Positions 1-12,500 of a stretch of 64,000 nucleotides of DNA are shown in pieces; position 1 is the first letter of the stretch, and each line of letters starts with the position of its first letter. The notes below the pieces were generated by a model, which saw only the letters and a program-made list of their open reading frames with translations, was not told where the DNA came from and did not search any database. The stretch covers positions 16,043,086-16,107,085 of the forward strand of contig NC_037638.1 of assembly GCF_003254395.2 (NCBI RefSeq), written 5' to 3'. Both the position numbers and the translations under genes were made by a program. The stretch comes from Apis mellifera. Lineage: Eukaryota; Arthropoda; Insecta; Hymenoptera; Apidae.

Positions 1-854
1 TATTAAAGAAGAAAATAATAATAATTAAAAGGGCGAAGAAAAAAAAAAACAATCACAATTCCGACGGCGCGGCCAAGATTCGACGGTCTCCTTGTGCTTA
101 AAGAGAAGATTTAAGAAATAACAAAAAATGGTAAAAAAAAAGAGGCGAAACGGAAATGGAAAGATATATAAAAAAAGGAAAATGAAGTGTTAGAGAGACG
201 TATATATATATATAAATATTTATGTATATAAATATTATATATATATATATAAATAAAGATAAAATAAATAAAAAGAAAGAAAGAAAAAAAAAAAGGAACT
301 TTTGTCCCTGGATCGGCCTGGCCGGCTCACGGACGCAACACGTGGAAATATAATGAAAGGAAAAAAAGAAAAAAAAAAACAGAAAAAGAAAAAAAAAAGT
401 ATGAGGAACACAGGCACACGGATACATACACACGATATACATACACACCTGCAGCGAGACTAAAAAAAGAAATACGACTAAAAATGGAAAAAAAACACTT
501 TTACATACACGATGTCTGCGCGAGCGCGTAGATAGAGATTAAATCGAGGTAACATTATGTGCGCATTATAAACGTTTTGGTACTGTACGGCACTGTATGA
601 CGCGTCTCTTTATACGTAAAACACGTACTTCTTAACTAAATAATAATATCCATCGCCGCGGTGAAGCCTCTCGAAGCGTTTTTTACGCACCGTTACCGGC
701 TTTCCTCGCTTTCGTCGGCCGGGCGATATACCATACACCACTGGCTGATAAATCATCCATCGTGCCACGATGCCCGAGCGTATATATATATATACATATA
801 TATGCCAATCCGATTTCCGTGAAATTCCGGACGATCGTGTGCTTTCCTCATTCT

Positions 855-855
<1 letters not shown>

Positions 856-885
<30 letters not shown>
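856..885. repeat. AAT/TAA trinucleotide microsatellite
   Basis: About ten uninterrupted copies of an ATA/AAT trinucleotide are directly visible. Confidence 0.9.
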
Positions 886-3800
886 TGCTATATTGTCGAT
901 ATTGTTTTTTTTTTTTTTTAATTTTCCAATAATTCAAATTTTATCCAAATTGAAACCTATAAATTCGGCTATTATGTAATATTTTGAAACGAAAGATGCG
1001 GTATTGCGGATTGGAAATAATATCGAAAAATGTATATGTGATACGAATTTAGCGAATTTAGTGTAATTATATGATATATATTTGTACTTGTATATTAGAA
1101 CGTTCGTAATTACGATATTGATATTCTTTGCGCTTTTATTTTATGTGTTCTTCATTTTCTTCTCCGTAAGAATAGTTTCTAGTTAGAGACGAGGATTATC
1201 TTAGATATCCAGATTGTCGATATACTGTTAAGCTTCTTGTCTTTTGTACAAAATAATCTTGTAAGCTTGATAAAACATATATATATATATATATTTCAGA
1301 GACGAAAACTGTATGAATTTTATGAACAACACGGAACAAAGGTGCAAAGAATTGAATCTCTGTCGTTTAATTTAATATCGTAAAAATCATTTATCTTCGG
1401 CATATTTTCAAACGTACAAATACATTTTTATATTGAATAAACATTTTGAAAGCAAGAAACGGAAAAACAAAAAGACAAAAAAAGAGCAAAATATTAATTA
1501 GAATCGACGAAAGGATCGTACATGAATGTCCATCCCTTTCATCGCTACGACCAAAAAAAAAAAGAAAAAGAAAACCAAAAAATAAAATACAAATTTAATC
1601 TCGAATACAATGAACGAACGCAAATTCTCGACAACGAAAGGGATTATTACGGAAATCGTTTTGGCCCCCATGCTCGATGCACGGACTGTATAAATGATCG
1701 TGAAGTGACACTTCGTGGATTCAATATATATCAATGTGATGACGATCAACGACCAATAGGTTTTTCCTTTCTCGAGAGACGTCGTTTGTTGCGGCCGCAC
1801 GTTTCTTCACTTCGCTGTTAAGTCCGTTTTTTGTACGCGATCATACGATTCCGGTTGAGGACACACACGTTAACTCGTTAGTTAGGTATTATTAAACCGT
1901 AAGGCCGACCGTTTTTTAAATCGCAGAGGAGAAGACGGTTTGGTCGTGAAAAACACGATATCGTTGGCGAATTATAGACGCTTTTAAGAGGAACGCGAGT
2001 AACCATCGGGTAACGCGTTCACGATCTTTCTCGAATAATTTTCGGTCTCGCGTTTACAATTTTTCATTACACAGAGAAGAAAAATTCTAAGAAAAAAAAA
2101 AAAAGAAAAGAAAAGATCGATCGATCAAGCAATCGAGGAACCATACTCGAGAACCTCGTGTTCCCCGTGAGTTAATTGCGTTTGCGACGTTCTTTGCGAC
2201 TCGATCGATCTGCGATCTCTCAGATTGTGTCGTCGATTAGGCAGAGGATGTTGTATAGTTGAATAAATAGTGTTTTATACGTATATTCTCTTCTCGTGAA
2301 AAAAAAAAAAAAAAGAAGCGACGGAGGACACGAATTTTGATTATATAAACTTGTTATTAAAAAAAAAAAGAAAAAAAAGAGTTTCGAGTCGAGCGAATAA
2401 TAGGGAAATTTTGTTAGTTGAAAAAATTAATTCCCATGAAATGGTTAATATTAATATAATAAATTCTACGTGATCCTGGCGCCCTTAAATTATATCCGAC
2501 TGTTTTTTCAATCTTGATATAAACGAAAACAAATTTTTAAATCTCGTGTTCATTGTGGCGCCAGTTAAAAAAAAAGACAAAGATGGGCGGCGAGCGAGCG
2601 CCGATTATTCAACTATAGCGTTCTTTCTGCTTGTAATAACGAACGCCAATTATCGAGAACGTCGGGTTATTAGCCGAGTTTTTAAGCCGCTAAGTTTTCG
2701 AGTTTCGTAGCGTACCGGGAGCGTCGCCGATACTTTACAGTTATAAAAGTGTCCCACATTTTTAGCGCAGCTTAGCAGACCGCGTAGCGTGACTGTAGTT
2801 TAGACTTTTAACAAACTTTATAAGATAAGTTTTTTCTTCACGGAAGTAAAGTATCGTCCTCGCCTCGTAACAAAAATCCTCTTCTCTTTATTGTAATTTA
2901 GCGTTACGTTTAATCCCTCAAGCGGCGGCCCGAAAACATTATACGAATTCATCGTTCATCGAACGAGATAATCGAGAGCATTTCTTTTTCTACTCGCGAT
3001 GCTGAGAATTAAAGAAAAAAAAAAAGAGAAAAAAAAGAGCGATTCACATTCATGTTACATCAACGTTTATAATAATAATATATTGTTCCATCCGCGTCCA
3101 TTTAATTGTATTGCCCAAGGACACGCTGCTTAAGGGATTATTCGGATTTTAATCATCACTTCGAATCCTTCGAATGAGTCGAGCGACGTGTCGAGTGGGA
3201 TAATAAAGGAAAAGTAACGGAGAATAACAAATAAAAAGAGAAACGTGGCGATGATTGTTCGAAAGTGGAAGAGGGAAACGTGTTTTCTCATACAAGGTGT
3301 TGTTTATTATGAAACGATCATAGATGCGAGAGATGAAATATAATCGAATCGTAAAACGAAAAAGAGAAGGAAAGAAGGGGAAAGAATGGATGAAAAGAAG
3401 AGAGAGAGAGAGAGAAAGAGAGGATTGAATGTGTGAATTATATTATAATGTTGAAAAAGGGAAAAAGGGGGGGGGGGCAAGTATGAGAGTATAAAAAGAA
3501 ATAGGAACAAATTGGAATGGAAGAAGGCTCGACGAGAGCGATGGCGAATCCGTCACGGTGCGCCGACTGACACGTTTTCGGACGGTTTAAATATACTTAT
3601 AGCGAAATTAAGAAATGCATATTATTCTGCCGATTAACGAGTAAGTGCGTAGAATTCGTTTAACTGTAGATAAAGAAAAAAAAAAAAAACACGTACACAG
3701 TCACGTACGCGCGAGTGCAAGATACATTACCACCTGTAATCGTTCATCCACAACCACCGACCCACCCATATGTACACAGCGTACAAAACACAGGTACAAC

Positions 3801-4213
3801 ATATACATAAGTAAATACATACATACATACACAGTCGAACATACATTGACACTGATACAGGAAACAATTACATTACTTAGACGTCGGAGATAAAATCCGA
3901 TGTACGGTTTAAGAGACAAAATAATATTAAAAAAAGAAAAAAAAGAAAAAAAAAAAGAATAATAATAATCACAAAAACGAAACGAATGGAAGAGAGAAAG
4001 TGAGGAAGCGAGAGAGCGAGAGAAAGGGAGAATTAAAGAAAAAAATTAATGCAAAACACACACACACAAAGGCGCAACACGTACACGCGCACGCACGTTG
4101 CAATTAGACGTTATTATCGCAATTTGGAGTTAAATTTTATAATATATAATATATAAAAATATATATATAATAAATAAAAGTTGACGGATAATATAGAGTT
4201 ATATTAAATATCG

Positions 4214-4216
<3 letters not shown>

Positions 4217-4244
<28 letters not shown>
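4217..4244. repeat. Poly-A tract
   Basis: An uninterrupted run of about 28 A, followed by G and a shorter A run. It marks the right edge of the A-rich stretch before the DCTN6 region. It could be a retroposed tail or a simple slippage tract; no target-site duplication was identified. Confidence 0.8.
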
Positions 4245-4254
<10 letters not shown>

Positions 4255-4260
4255 GTGAAA

Positions 4261-4948
4261 GAGTTATGTTCTTTAGGATGGCGCGGTTCACGCGCTATCG
4301 ACTTACCTTGCTCACATTGATCCCCTCTCTCAATTTTCTTAATCCTTTTTAACATTTCTCCTCTTGAGGTTCCTTTCAAGGCCGACTTATGTCATTATAA
4401 ATTACGCTGTCTTCCTACAAATTTTATTTTCTCTTTCATTATTTTGTTACGTTGTTCATTATTTTTTCTTATATTGTTTCTTTTATTTTTCAGCAAGAAT
4501 AATAAATTAAATAAATGAGAGGAAACGAATCTAAAAATGTGAACATTATTTGATAATAATTTTTTATACTTTATTATTTCTTTTTATATTTATAATTTTA
4601 TTATTTATTTATCAATCTTAATTGATGAATTTTTTAATACTATTCCTAATATTTTTCAAATAGAAATTTTATTTAAAATATTTTATAAATTTAAAATATA
4701 ATTTAATACAATGAAAAAAATTTAATGAAATGAAATTTCTGATATTGTTTATAAATTTTACAATAGATTTTATGATATATGTTTTATATTAATTATATTA
4801 TGTCTTATGTTAATTATTATATATTTATACATTTAATATTAATATAAATTTGTTTAGTTTTAAAGTTTAAGTTTCAAAAAATCCGCGACAAGTAGTACAT
4901 GAAAATCATCAAGGATGGCGCTACAAGTACATAGTGTTAACCGCTACA
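4261..4948 (+). other. AT-rich region upstream of DCTN6
   Basis: There is no coding potential. From about 4500 the sequence is extremely AT-rich, then the last 90 bases before the DCTN6 start are more mixed. The promoter and 5' UTR of DCTN6 must lie here, but no TATA box or initiator can be assigned confidently. Confidence 0.5.
4913..4921 (+). promoter_or_regulatory. GGATGGCGC motif just upstream of the DCTN6 start
   Basis: The nonamer GGATGGCGC starts 36 bases upstream of the DCTN6 ATG. It differs by one base from the CTCF core AGRKGGCRC and is nearly identical to the nonamer repeated in the palindromic array at 39.3-40.3 kb. It sits at a position typical for the 5' UTR or proximal promoter. 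That it binds a protein is inference. Confidence 0.35.
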
Positions 4949-4977
4949 ATGAGTTCATTTGTCAGTCGTCGTACAAA
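4949..4977 (+). CDS. DCTN6: DCTN6 exon 1 (coding part)
   Basis: A 29-nt coding start, too short to be seen as an open frame alone. It encodes MSSFVSRRT plus two bases of an Asn codon and ends at the donor AA|GTGAGA. Exon 2 begins after TTTCTGCAG, giving the NVKI junction seen in the family. Identification rests on the phase match and family N-terminus. Confidence 0.8.
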
Positions 4978-5968
4978 GTGAGAAAATTCACAAAATTTAT
5001 CATTATTTTATTTATATATTTATATTTTAGTGATATTTCTTTCTTTAGTTATTAAAAATAATTTATAATATATCGTAATATATTTATTAAAATCAAGATA
5101 TTCCTTACTTATTTAATATCCCTACCTTATTTGAGGTTAAGTTCGTTATTATATTATAAAATAGAGATATATGAATCTTTCTGCAGTGTAAAAATAGCAG
5201 TAGGAGCTTTAGTATGCGAGGAAAGTATATTAAAAGGGGACATTACTATTGGACCAAAAACTATAATTCATCCAAGAGCAAGTATCATTGCAGAAGCTGG
5301 ACCGATCATAATAGGTGAAGGAAATATTATAGAAGAAATGGCAACTATAGCAAATAGGTAATTTCAGATATATTTATCAATCAGTTATTCTTTTATTTTT
5401 CTTTTTCACATTAAAATAAATTTAAAATATTTGATCATTTTGTTACAGGTTACCACCAGATACTCCAGAACCAGCAACAATTCCTGTACAAATAATAGGC
5501 AGTTATAATGTATTTGAGACTGATTGTACTTGTGAAGCATTTAAAGTTGGAGATAATAATATTTTAGAAAGCAAAGGTTAATATACACTAATAAAAAATT
5601 ATTTATTTATATATATGTGTTTTAAGTACAATTGTACTTTTGTTTATAGCACATGTGAGTCGAGAAATCGAATTGACCAATGGTTGTATCATTGGAGCAT
5701 CGTGTTCATTAACAGAACCAGATATAATACCTGAAAATACTATAATTTATGGTAATGATTGCCAACGTAGAGAAATGCACGATAAACCATATGTAAGTTT
5801 CTATTGAATTTCAGATTATATCGTAAATGACATTTGAAGTATATATAATTTTATATTTTATTACAGCCTCCAATAAGTCAAATAGAATTTTTATTAAAAA
5901 TCTTACCAAGCTACCATCATATTCGTAAAGCTAATGTAAAGCCAAATAAAAATGAAGGAGGAATATAA
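4949..5968 (+). CDS. DCTN6: Dynactin subunit 6 (p27), five coding exons
   Basis: The product is the p27 subunit of the pointed-end complex of dynactin, the cytosolic activator of dynein; family knowledge says it pairs with subunit 5 and helps bind cargo and kinetochores. Coding exons are 4949-4977, 5187-5357, 5449-5576, 5650-5792 and 5867-5968. The 573 nt give 190 aa plus stop-consistent ends, the usual length for this subunit. All introns are GT-AG and phases match (2, 2, 1, 0). The protein begins MSSFVSRRTN, then runs through VKIAVGALVCEE and hexapeptide repeats of a left-handed beta helix (ITIGPKTIIHP, IIIGEGNIIEE, FKVGDNNILES, NGCIIGASCSL). It ends in the characteristic helix around LKILPSYHHIRK. 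The start is the only ATG giving a phase-compatible first exon. The gene stands alone between non-coding stretches. Confidence 0.95.
5187..5357 (+). CDS. DCTN6: DCTN6 exon 2
   Basis: Encodes VKIAVGALVCEESILKGDI through EEMATIAN, the first coils of the beta helix. The acceptor is CTGCAG|T and the donor AG|GTAATT. The open frame extends 5' of the acceptor by chance, so a start at the upstream in-frame codons is rejected. Confidence 0.95.
5449..5576 (+). CDS. DCTN6: DCTN6 exon 3
   Basis: Encodes LPPDTPEPATIPVQIIGSYN through GDNNILESK. The acceptor is TTACAG|G, completing an Arg codon; the donor is AAAG|GTTAAT. Confidence 0.95.
5650..5792 (+). CDS. DCTN6: DCTN6 exon 4
   Basis: Encodes AHVSREIELTNGCIIGASCS through QRREMHDKPY. 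The acceptor is TTTATAG|CA, completing an Ala codon; the donor is TAT|GTAAGT, a strong consensus. Confidence 0.95.
5867..5968 (+). CDS. DCTN6: DCTN6 exon 5 with stop codon
   Basis: Encodes PPISQIEFLLKILPSYHHIR to the C-terminus NEGGI and a TAA stop. The acceptor is ATTACAG|CCT. The helix capping the beta helix is recognisable. Confidence 0.95.
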   Translation, partial: PPISQIEFLLKILPSYHHIRKANVKPNKNEGGI

Positions 5969-6138
5969 TTTACTGCATTACTAGGTAAATTATTTATATA
6001 TTATTTGATTTAACAATGCAAAAAATATTCGGTTTTAAACTTATTTTGCTAAACGTTTATTACATTAAAATTAGATAAAATCTAATTTTTTTATTTTATT
6101 TATATATTATGTTTATTATAGAAGTATTATTATTATAT

Positions 6139-6144
6139 AATAAA
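6139..6144 (+). terminator. Candidate polyadenylation signal of DCTN6
   Basis: AATAAA lies 171 nt after the DCTN6 stop codon in very AT-rich sequence. In such sequence the hexamer arises by chance, so the call is tentative. Confidence 0.35.
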
Positions 6145-6480
6145 TTATTAATATTTTGATATTGGATATATAATATATTATTAAATAACCCTCGTAATTT
6201 ATTCAAAGTAATTATAAATTACTTAAAGTAACAAAGAAAGAGTATTTATTATTAGCATTATTAGTAAATAATTTTTTATTAATATATTTTTATTTACGGT
6301 TACTTACAAATACATTTTTTATATAAAATTTTACGATTGAGATGTTATTATATAATAATATTCCAAAAAAAATTTATATTTATCTAGTACGTAACAAAGA
6401 AGAATTAAAATATAAGAATAATAATAAATAATTTGTGATATTGTGTTATTATATTCACACATATCCTTCAATCTATATTA

Positions 6481-6483
<3 letters not shown>

Positions 6484-6517
<34 letters not shown>
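6484..6517. repeat. (AT)n microsatellite
   Basis: About 17 perfect AT dinucleotides downstream of DCTN6. Confidence 0.9.
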
Positions 6518-6521
<4 letters not shown>

Positions 6522-9500
6522 TAGTTTAATTCCCTGCCCTGTTAACAGATGGCAGAACGATTACCTATTTTGAAATAAATTCTCGATTTTTGTTAGAAAT
6601 ATTTAAATTATCGTCAAAAATTTTAGATTAAAGGTCGATTTATGTCAATTATATTTGTTTATTCCATAAAATATATCTCGCATGAAAAACTACATTGGAA
6701 TTCTTATAAATATTCAATGAGATTTTTAAAAAACAATTCATACCGTTTTATTATCTTGCATAATTAATTAATTTCATAACATTCGCGAATAAGTGTAATA
6801 AAAAGTATACTTTTTTTTTTATAAGAAACAGAATTGAAAGTAAGAAAGACGTACGAAATATCTTAATATCAGTGAATTTATGCGCAATGACAACGCGACA
6901 AGTTAATGTAACTTGATGTTTCTCCTTCCCGACGTTCTTCTTCGGGCAAACTCTCCGGAGAATCACAGCGGCACAATACTAAACGCTACACCTATGAATA
7001 TGAATTAGCGTCTCGTTGAGGGGGTTGGATGCGAACCATTTACCGTTTCCGTCAGCTTAACCGCGTACCACACAGTGGTTCTCATTGCAACGCTCATTTA
7101 AACCGTAAATATGCGAATCGAGTTATCATATTATTTATCCAAATTGACTCTATAATCATATCTTTATTGGCACTTTATCAAACGAATTAAACAATTCAAT
7201 TATTTCACCAAATAAATTCATTTTATTTATTCAACATATTCAAAATAAAATAAATGTTACACATTTAATTAATTAGATTTTACAACTTTTTGATTTATAT
7301 CTTGTGACGAGAAAGAAGTTTAACATTTTACGTGAAGTGGAAAAGGAAATAAAACGTGTTTGATATTTTCTTTGAAAAGTTTGATTCTGTGGAGAAAAAA
7401 ATAATGTTTAAACGATTTTGATTTTCGTGGAAGAAATGTATACGAAGAGAAAACGCAGTTAAGAGAGCACGGTGGTTGCGAGCGCCACTTTATTTTAATG
7501 ATCGCTCGTCGCAACCCCCTTGAACGCAACTCTTGTCGCGGAAAGTGGTGACCCGAGAGAGCTGTCATATTTTGACGTCCGCAGCGGGCGTTCTAGCCTA
7601 GAAGGGAGAGACGAGAAGAAAAGAGATTATTTTTCGTCGCACTGGGAGAAGCCAGAAATCAGTACGACGGGGGGGAAAGTCCCTAATGGAGCAACAACCA
7701 CGAATTTGTGTGGGTTTCCTTTATCCCCGCTGGAATGAATTCGTCATTGATGATTCTTTTTTTTTTTAACAACGAATTTAACTATTTAAATCAAGAAAAC
7801 AATTCTACGATAATAACAACAAAGAAAAATTTATAATTAAATAAAATTTTAATTGTGCAATCTAATCCTTTCCAATTTATGAAAATAATCCTGCACAAGA
7901 GAATTCTTCGTATTTTAATTTATAAAAATCATACTTCCTTTCTTAATAATTGATACCATAGAGAACTTTAGTTTATGCAATTAAAATTGCAATTATCTGC
8001 TATGGAAAAGTATTTTATCATGGAAGCAAGGAAAAGCGAAAAACGAAAAATCAAATGAAACGGAATTAAAACGATCCGCCGATAATCCATGGAATAGTTA
8101 TCGTATAACGATTTGCGCCACCGATAGACAGTCCCTCGAGGACGCTTCTCGATCATCTTTCCATCAATGATGGCAGCGGTCGTCAACGTGTCAAGCAGCT
8201 CACGGCGCCCTTGCGCTTAAATTGACGTCCGCGGACACGGGAGAACCGCTTTGTCGAGAGACGAACAAGAGTGACGAGCGTTGCGAATCCACGATTCGCT
8301 TAACATTTCCATTGTGAACGCGAACGAAGACTGGAGGGCGAAAAATGTCATGTACGCCGGCGGGATCGCGCGTAGAATTAATTCGATTTCGCCTGGCGGG
8401 GATTTCGCGTAATTACTGGGAGAAATGATGTTGATTCGTCTCGTATTATCCTCAGTTTATAACGATTACCCTCGTTTAGTCGAAATTAAAATTTCATTTA
8501 TAAGTATTTACCCCATAATAATCGCCCTTATACTTATATTTTTACTTTGACAATTTTTTCCTTGCAAAGAAGCTCAAAATATTCAAACTATATATGCAAT
8601 ACATTTTTCAGTCAAAAATTCTATTTTATGAATACAATCTTATAACTTCTTACTTCAAATCAAAGGTAAAAATTGTAACAAATCATCTTCTTTTACTTCA
8701 AAATTTTACCTACAGAAAGTTAAAATTCGAATTATCATTACTATGCACAATTCTAAATTGTAAATCGACGAATTATCTATTATAGTTACAAAATTAATCG
8801 ACGAGGAATCGAAAGGCAGATGACTCGAAAGTAACACGATCGAAATCTTCGCGAGTCATCCGGGATGTTCGGTATTCATAACGTGGACGGGTCGTTTAAC
8901 CCCATTTAGCGATCAAATCGTCGCCCATCGAGAGATCCGTGTCGATGCCGTGTATACGATCGGTGTCGTGTCGTCGGGATCCCGTGGCGCGCGGCCATCC
9001 CGACGAGAGATAAACGATTCAATCGCGACAATGAATAATACTCGAGCGACGGTTAAACGCGGCAGCGGATCGGATCGGGTCCGCCCACGAGGCCGTCCGG
9101 GGGGAAACCACCCGTAAAATCCAAAAGGGGTGCAGTGGAGCGGGAGAGGCAGGGGGCGCCAGGCGACTCTGTGACGCGATTATGCTAACGAAGTTATTCC
9201 ATTGTAACGCTGTTTACAACGGCGCGCATTAAGGCTACACCGGAACAATAGAGGCCCCCTGCCCCTCTAACCCTCTCCTCCTCCTTGTACACGAGTCAGG
9301 GAATCCTCGGGAATCGCGCGGCCATTGTACGCCCTGTTCGAGAAGGAAAGCATCGCCGATCCTCGATGGATGATGGAGCGGTGAAAAAGTTTGGAGAGCG
9401 TGAGTTTTGATAGTAGAGGTAGAGGTGGTTGAGGGTGAAAAATAGATTTTTCACGAGTCCCTTTCTTTTTTTCCTCCCCTTCTTTTTCTTTGGGATGGAA

Positions 9501-12500
9501 GGAAGTTTACTTTCTGTTGAATATTTTCGGGCTGGTGTTTTCGGTGTGGAAGACATGTGTATGTACGGTTTACGGTATTGTCGTGGTTTGGAAAAATATT
9601 CTTGTAAAAAGAAGTTGGCAAAAACACAATGAATACAAGAGGAATGGAAGGGGCTCTGACTACGTCAGAGTTTGGTTACACCCTATCGGGGACGCCACTT
9701 GACTCGTATTTAACTTTCAAATATATTTTATGCCCTTTGCATTTTAATACTTTCATGAATTCGCTATTCCTTCTCCCTCCGTATGCGTTTTCGTTTCGAT
9801 AAAACGCGATCTCGTATTACAAACCGCCCTTATAACCACGCCAATACTCACTTATTCGATACTCAAAATTATATAATCATTTTTAATCGTTTGAAATGTT
9901 TGTATATGCTTTCTTCACGCTGTTCGTATCTTTTTCTTCTTCTATTTGTCGAATGAAATCTAACCTCACTTCACCCATCGTGAAAATATCGTTAAAATTC
10001 GATTTCTACCCGTTAACAGACAGAGAGAGAGAGAGATCAGCGTGGGCGATTCTCGAGAGAAGGAAGAAACTCATGCCCGAACGAGCCCGGCATTTATGTG
10101 TCCATCGAAGCGTGGCGACACTTCGACGGGATTATTTGTAGGATTCAGTCGTATACCCGACGTTTCCGCCGAATCCTTTGTACCATTCGCCCGTTACGCC
10201 ATAGAATATTTTCGAGACGTATTTAGGCTTGTTTCGGACAGCCGGATATTCATCCCACTATTTTTACTCGATTCCATTACTCCCCTCCACAGTCACTTTC
10301 ACTTTCCTCCCCCCCTCCCTTTTTTTCTTTTACATCGTGTTTAATACTCTCATTTTGCCTGCTCGATTTTATAAATCGAGCCATTAAATTTATCCCTGGA
10401 TGAAAATGGAAGTGTAATGTTAACAATTATCGTTCACATTTGAACCGAGTTGGAAAGATTAGAACAGGGAGTTGAATTTATCTTTAATATATTTAATAGC
10501 GTAGTAAGGACAAGTATAATTAACGTACCAGAGCCATGTATCTTTACATCACAAATATCCATTCATACTCATACCGGTTGTTAGGTAAAACGGGGGAAAA
10601 AAGAGCAGCAAGAGGTAGAAGATTGTCCCATAAAAAGTCTCCGTCCCCGTCGAGCTGTTTGACTTGTCCCCTTCCATCCGAATGCGACTGCCGATCGCTT
10701 TGAAGTACACCGACGACATCATGTACATATTCTTCCCTGCCGGCCCGATAGCCTCCGATGAGAAAAAATTAATTAGTCGGCCAGCTGTGTTCCGTTTAAG
10801 TAAACGCGAAAGATTAACAGCGAGAGAGTTTTGCTCCTCCTCGCGCTCCTTCCGTTTCTTCCGATCGATTTATTAAAGATTAACAACAACAAGATTTTTA
10901 ATCCTCTCGTTTTCTACTCTTGCTGCTTTTCCATCCTTTATATTCGTATTCACATTCCGTTCGATCGTCGTATACGTGTAAAATGACAAATATATCTACG
11001 TACCTAAGATATCTTATTATCAATCAATATTCATAAATCAAATTGATAATTGATTCACTCGCTGTTTCAAATCTTACTGTACAGATGGGCGCGCATTCAC
11101 TACGCTTTCCAACTACGATTACGCGTAGATAGACACGGCACGAAAAAGCGGGAAGGGACCTCATCGCGGCGCATGGTAATCACGAACTCGATTGATTAGC
11201 CGACAAAGTGGTGCCGACAAATTAGAGGAATGCCATTTACGTTCCTTGCTCGGCTCCCCCTCCGTCAAACCGCATATGCATACACGCTTCTGTTCCATGG
11301 ACGAGGCGGAAAGATTATCTGATTTGACGCGTGTGTGTGTACCGTGACGTCTACCGTTGCGTAGTAGTTGTTTTTATGTCCATCACGTGAAACGTGACAC
11401 ACGTTTTCTGCAATCGTTATTTAGTCGAAAAGTCCCAATGCTTTTATCAAACGATTTTCTTAAATTTTATATAATAATAATAATAATTTTAAATATCGAA
11501 AAGAAATCAGATTATCGAAGATACTTTATTTTTAAAAAATTTCCCAAAAATATTAGATATTCGATCGAGAGAAGAAAATAATGGAATAAGGTGCAAAGGA
11601 TTAATATAAAAATATATGAAGGAAGGATTGGAAAATTATAGGTGCAATAATTACGTGCAAAATTTTGTCAAATTTTACCCTTTACTATACCTGGAAATCT
11701 TGATTACACGCGATAAATCCCGTTTTACAAATGAGCGTAGTTTCCACGCGCAATTAGAACCCGATTACATACATTTCGGCGATTATTCAGAACCGCCGTG
11801 GACGTTTTAAGCTCTTTCTACGAGCGCATCTACACCCGCGACGCGCCGTCCGTGCCGCCTGTCGACGGCGAGCGTACGCACGCATCGCCGCCTTCATTTC
11901 ACGCATAATTGAAACCACGTCCCATTTAGTGCCGGGGACGTTCGCCACTTCTCCCGGCCGCCGCGGTCTTCCTCTCAAGATAGCACCCGTTTAGTCATGT
12001 CCCGTACGGTTAACGTGATTTAGGCAACGGGCCCCGTTTAACGTCTCAACGAGAATGTTCGCTATTAATTTAAGCGGCAATCGTTTCTTTTTTTCTTCTT
12101 CTTCTTCACCGCATTCTCGCCTTCGTAAACGCGTGAATCTTTTGTCGTATTCCCGCGAGGGGAATATTAATACGAATTTTTAATTATATTAAGTGGCATG
12201 ACTTATATATAGAATTCCAAATTCTCTGAAATTGATTTATACAGTTATAATACGATTGATTTCTAAATTTTCCATATATATATATCTTCAAAAATTTTAA
12301 TAAGCCTTATCGATGCCAGTGATATATCATTAATATGCATGTAGTACTACTATATCAGTACATCCATATTTACTCGTACGTTTCCCTCTCTTTGAGTATT
12401 AATTATTTAAAGTATCTGTCTAAATTTGTTGCAAGCACAAACCGCACTCATCTTCTTCTTTTTTTATATATTATATATATCTCTTCATCTTTATCTTCTT

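Larger units (their letters stand above)
1..4260 (+). other. A-rich non-coding stretch, possible long 3' UTR
   Basis: No credible exon was recognised here. The + strand is full of A runs broken by single G bases (for example around 280-300, 2300-2380 and 3000-3040), plus AT and AAT microsatellites, while comparable T runs are rare. This strand bias resembles the 3' UTR of a long neuronal-type transcript read on the + strand whose coding part would lie left of the window. AATAAA-like words occur, for example near 1436, but none can be chosen as the real end. Small open frames are low-complexity translations of repeats. The UTR reading is inference; it could also be intergenic repeat-rich DNA. 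Confidence 0.35.

Noticed and set aside
5131..5186. Upstream extension of the DCTN6 frame as the N-terminus
   Set aside because: The sequence before 5187 is intron with a clear CTGCAG acceptor; exon 1 at 4949-4977 gives a family-like N-terminus and the right length.
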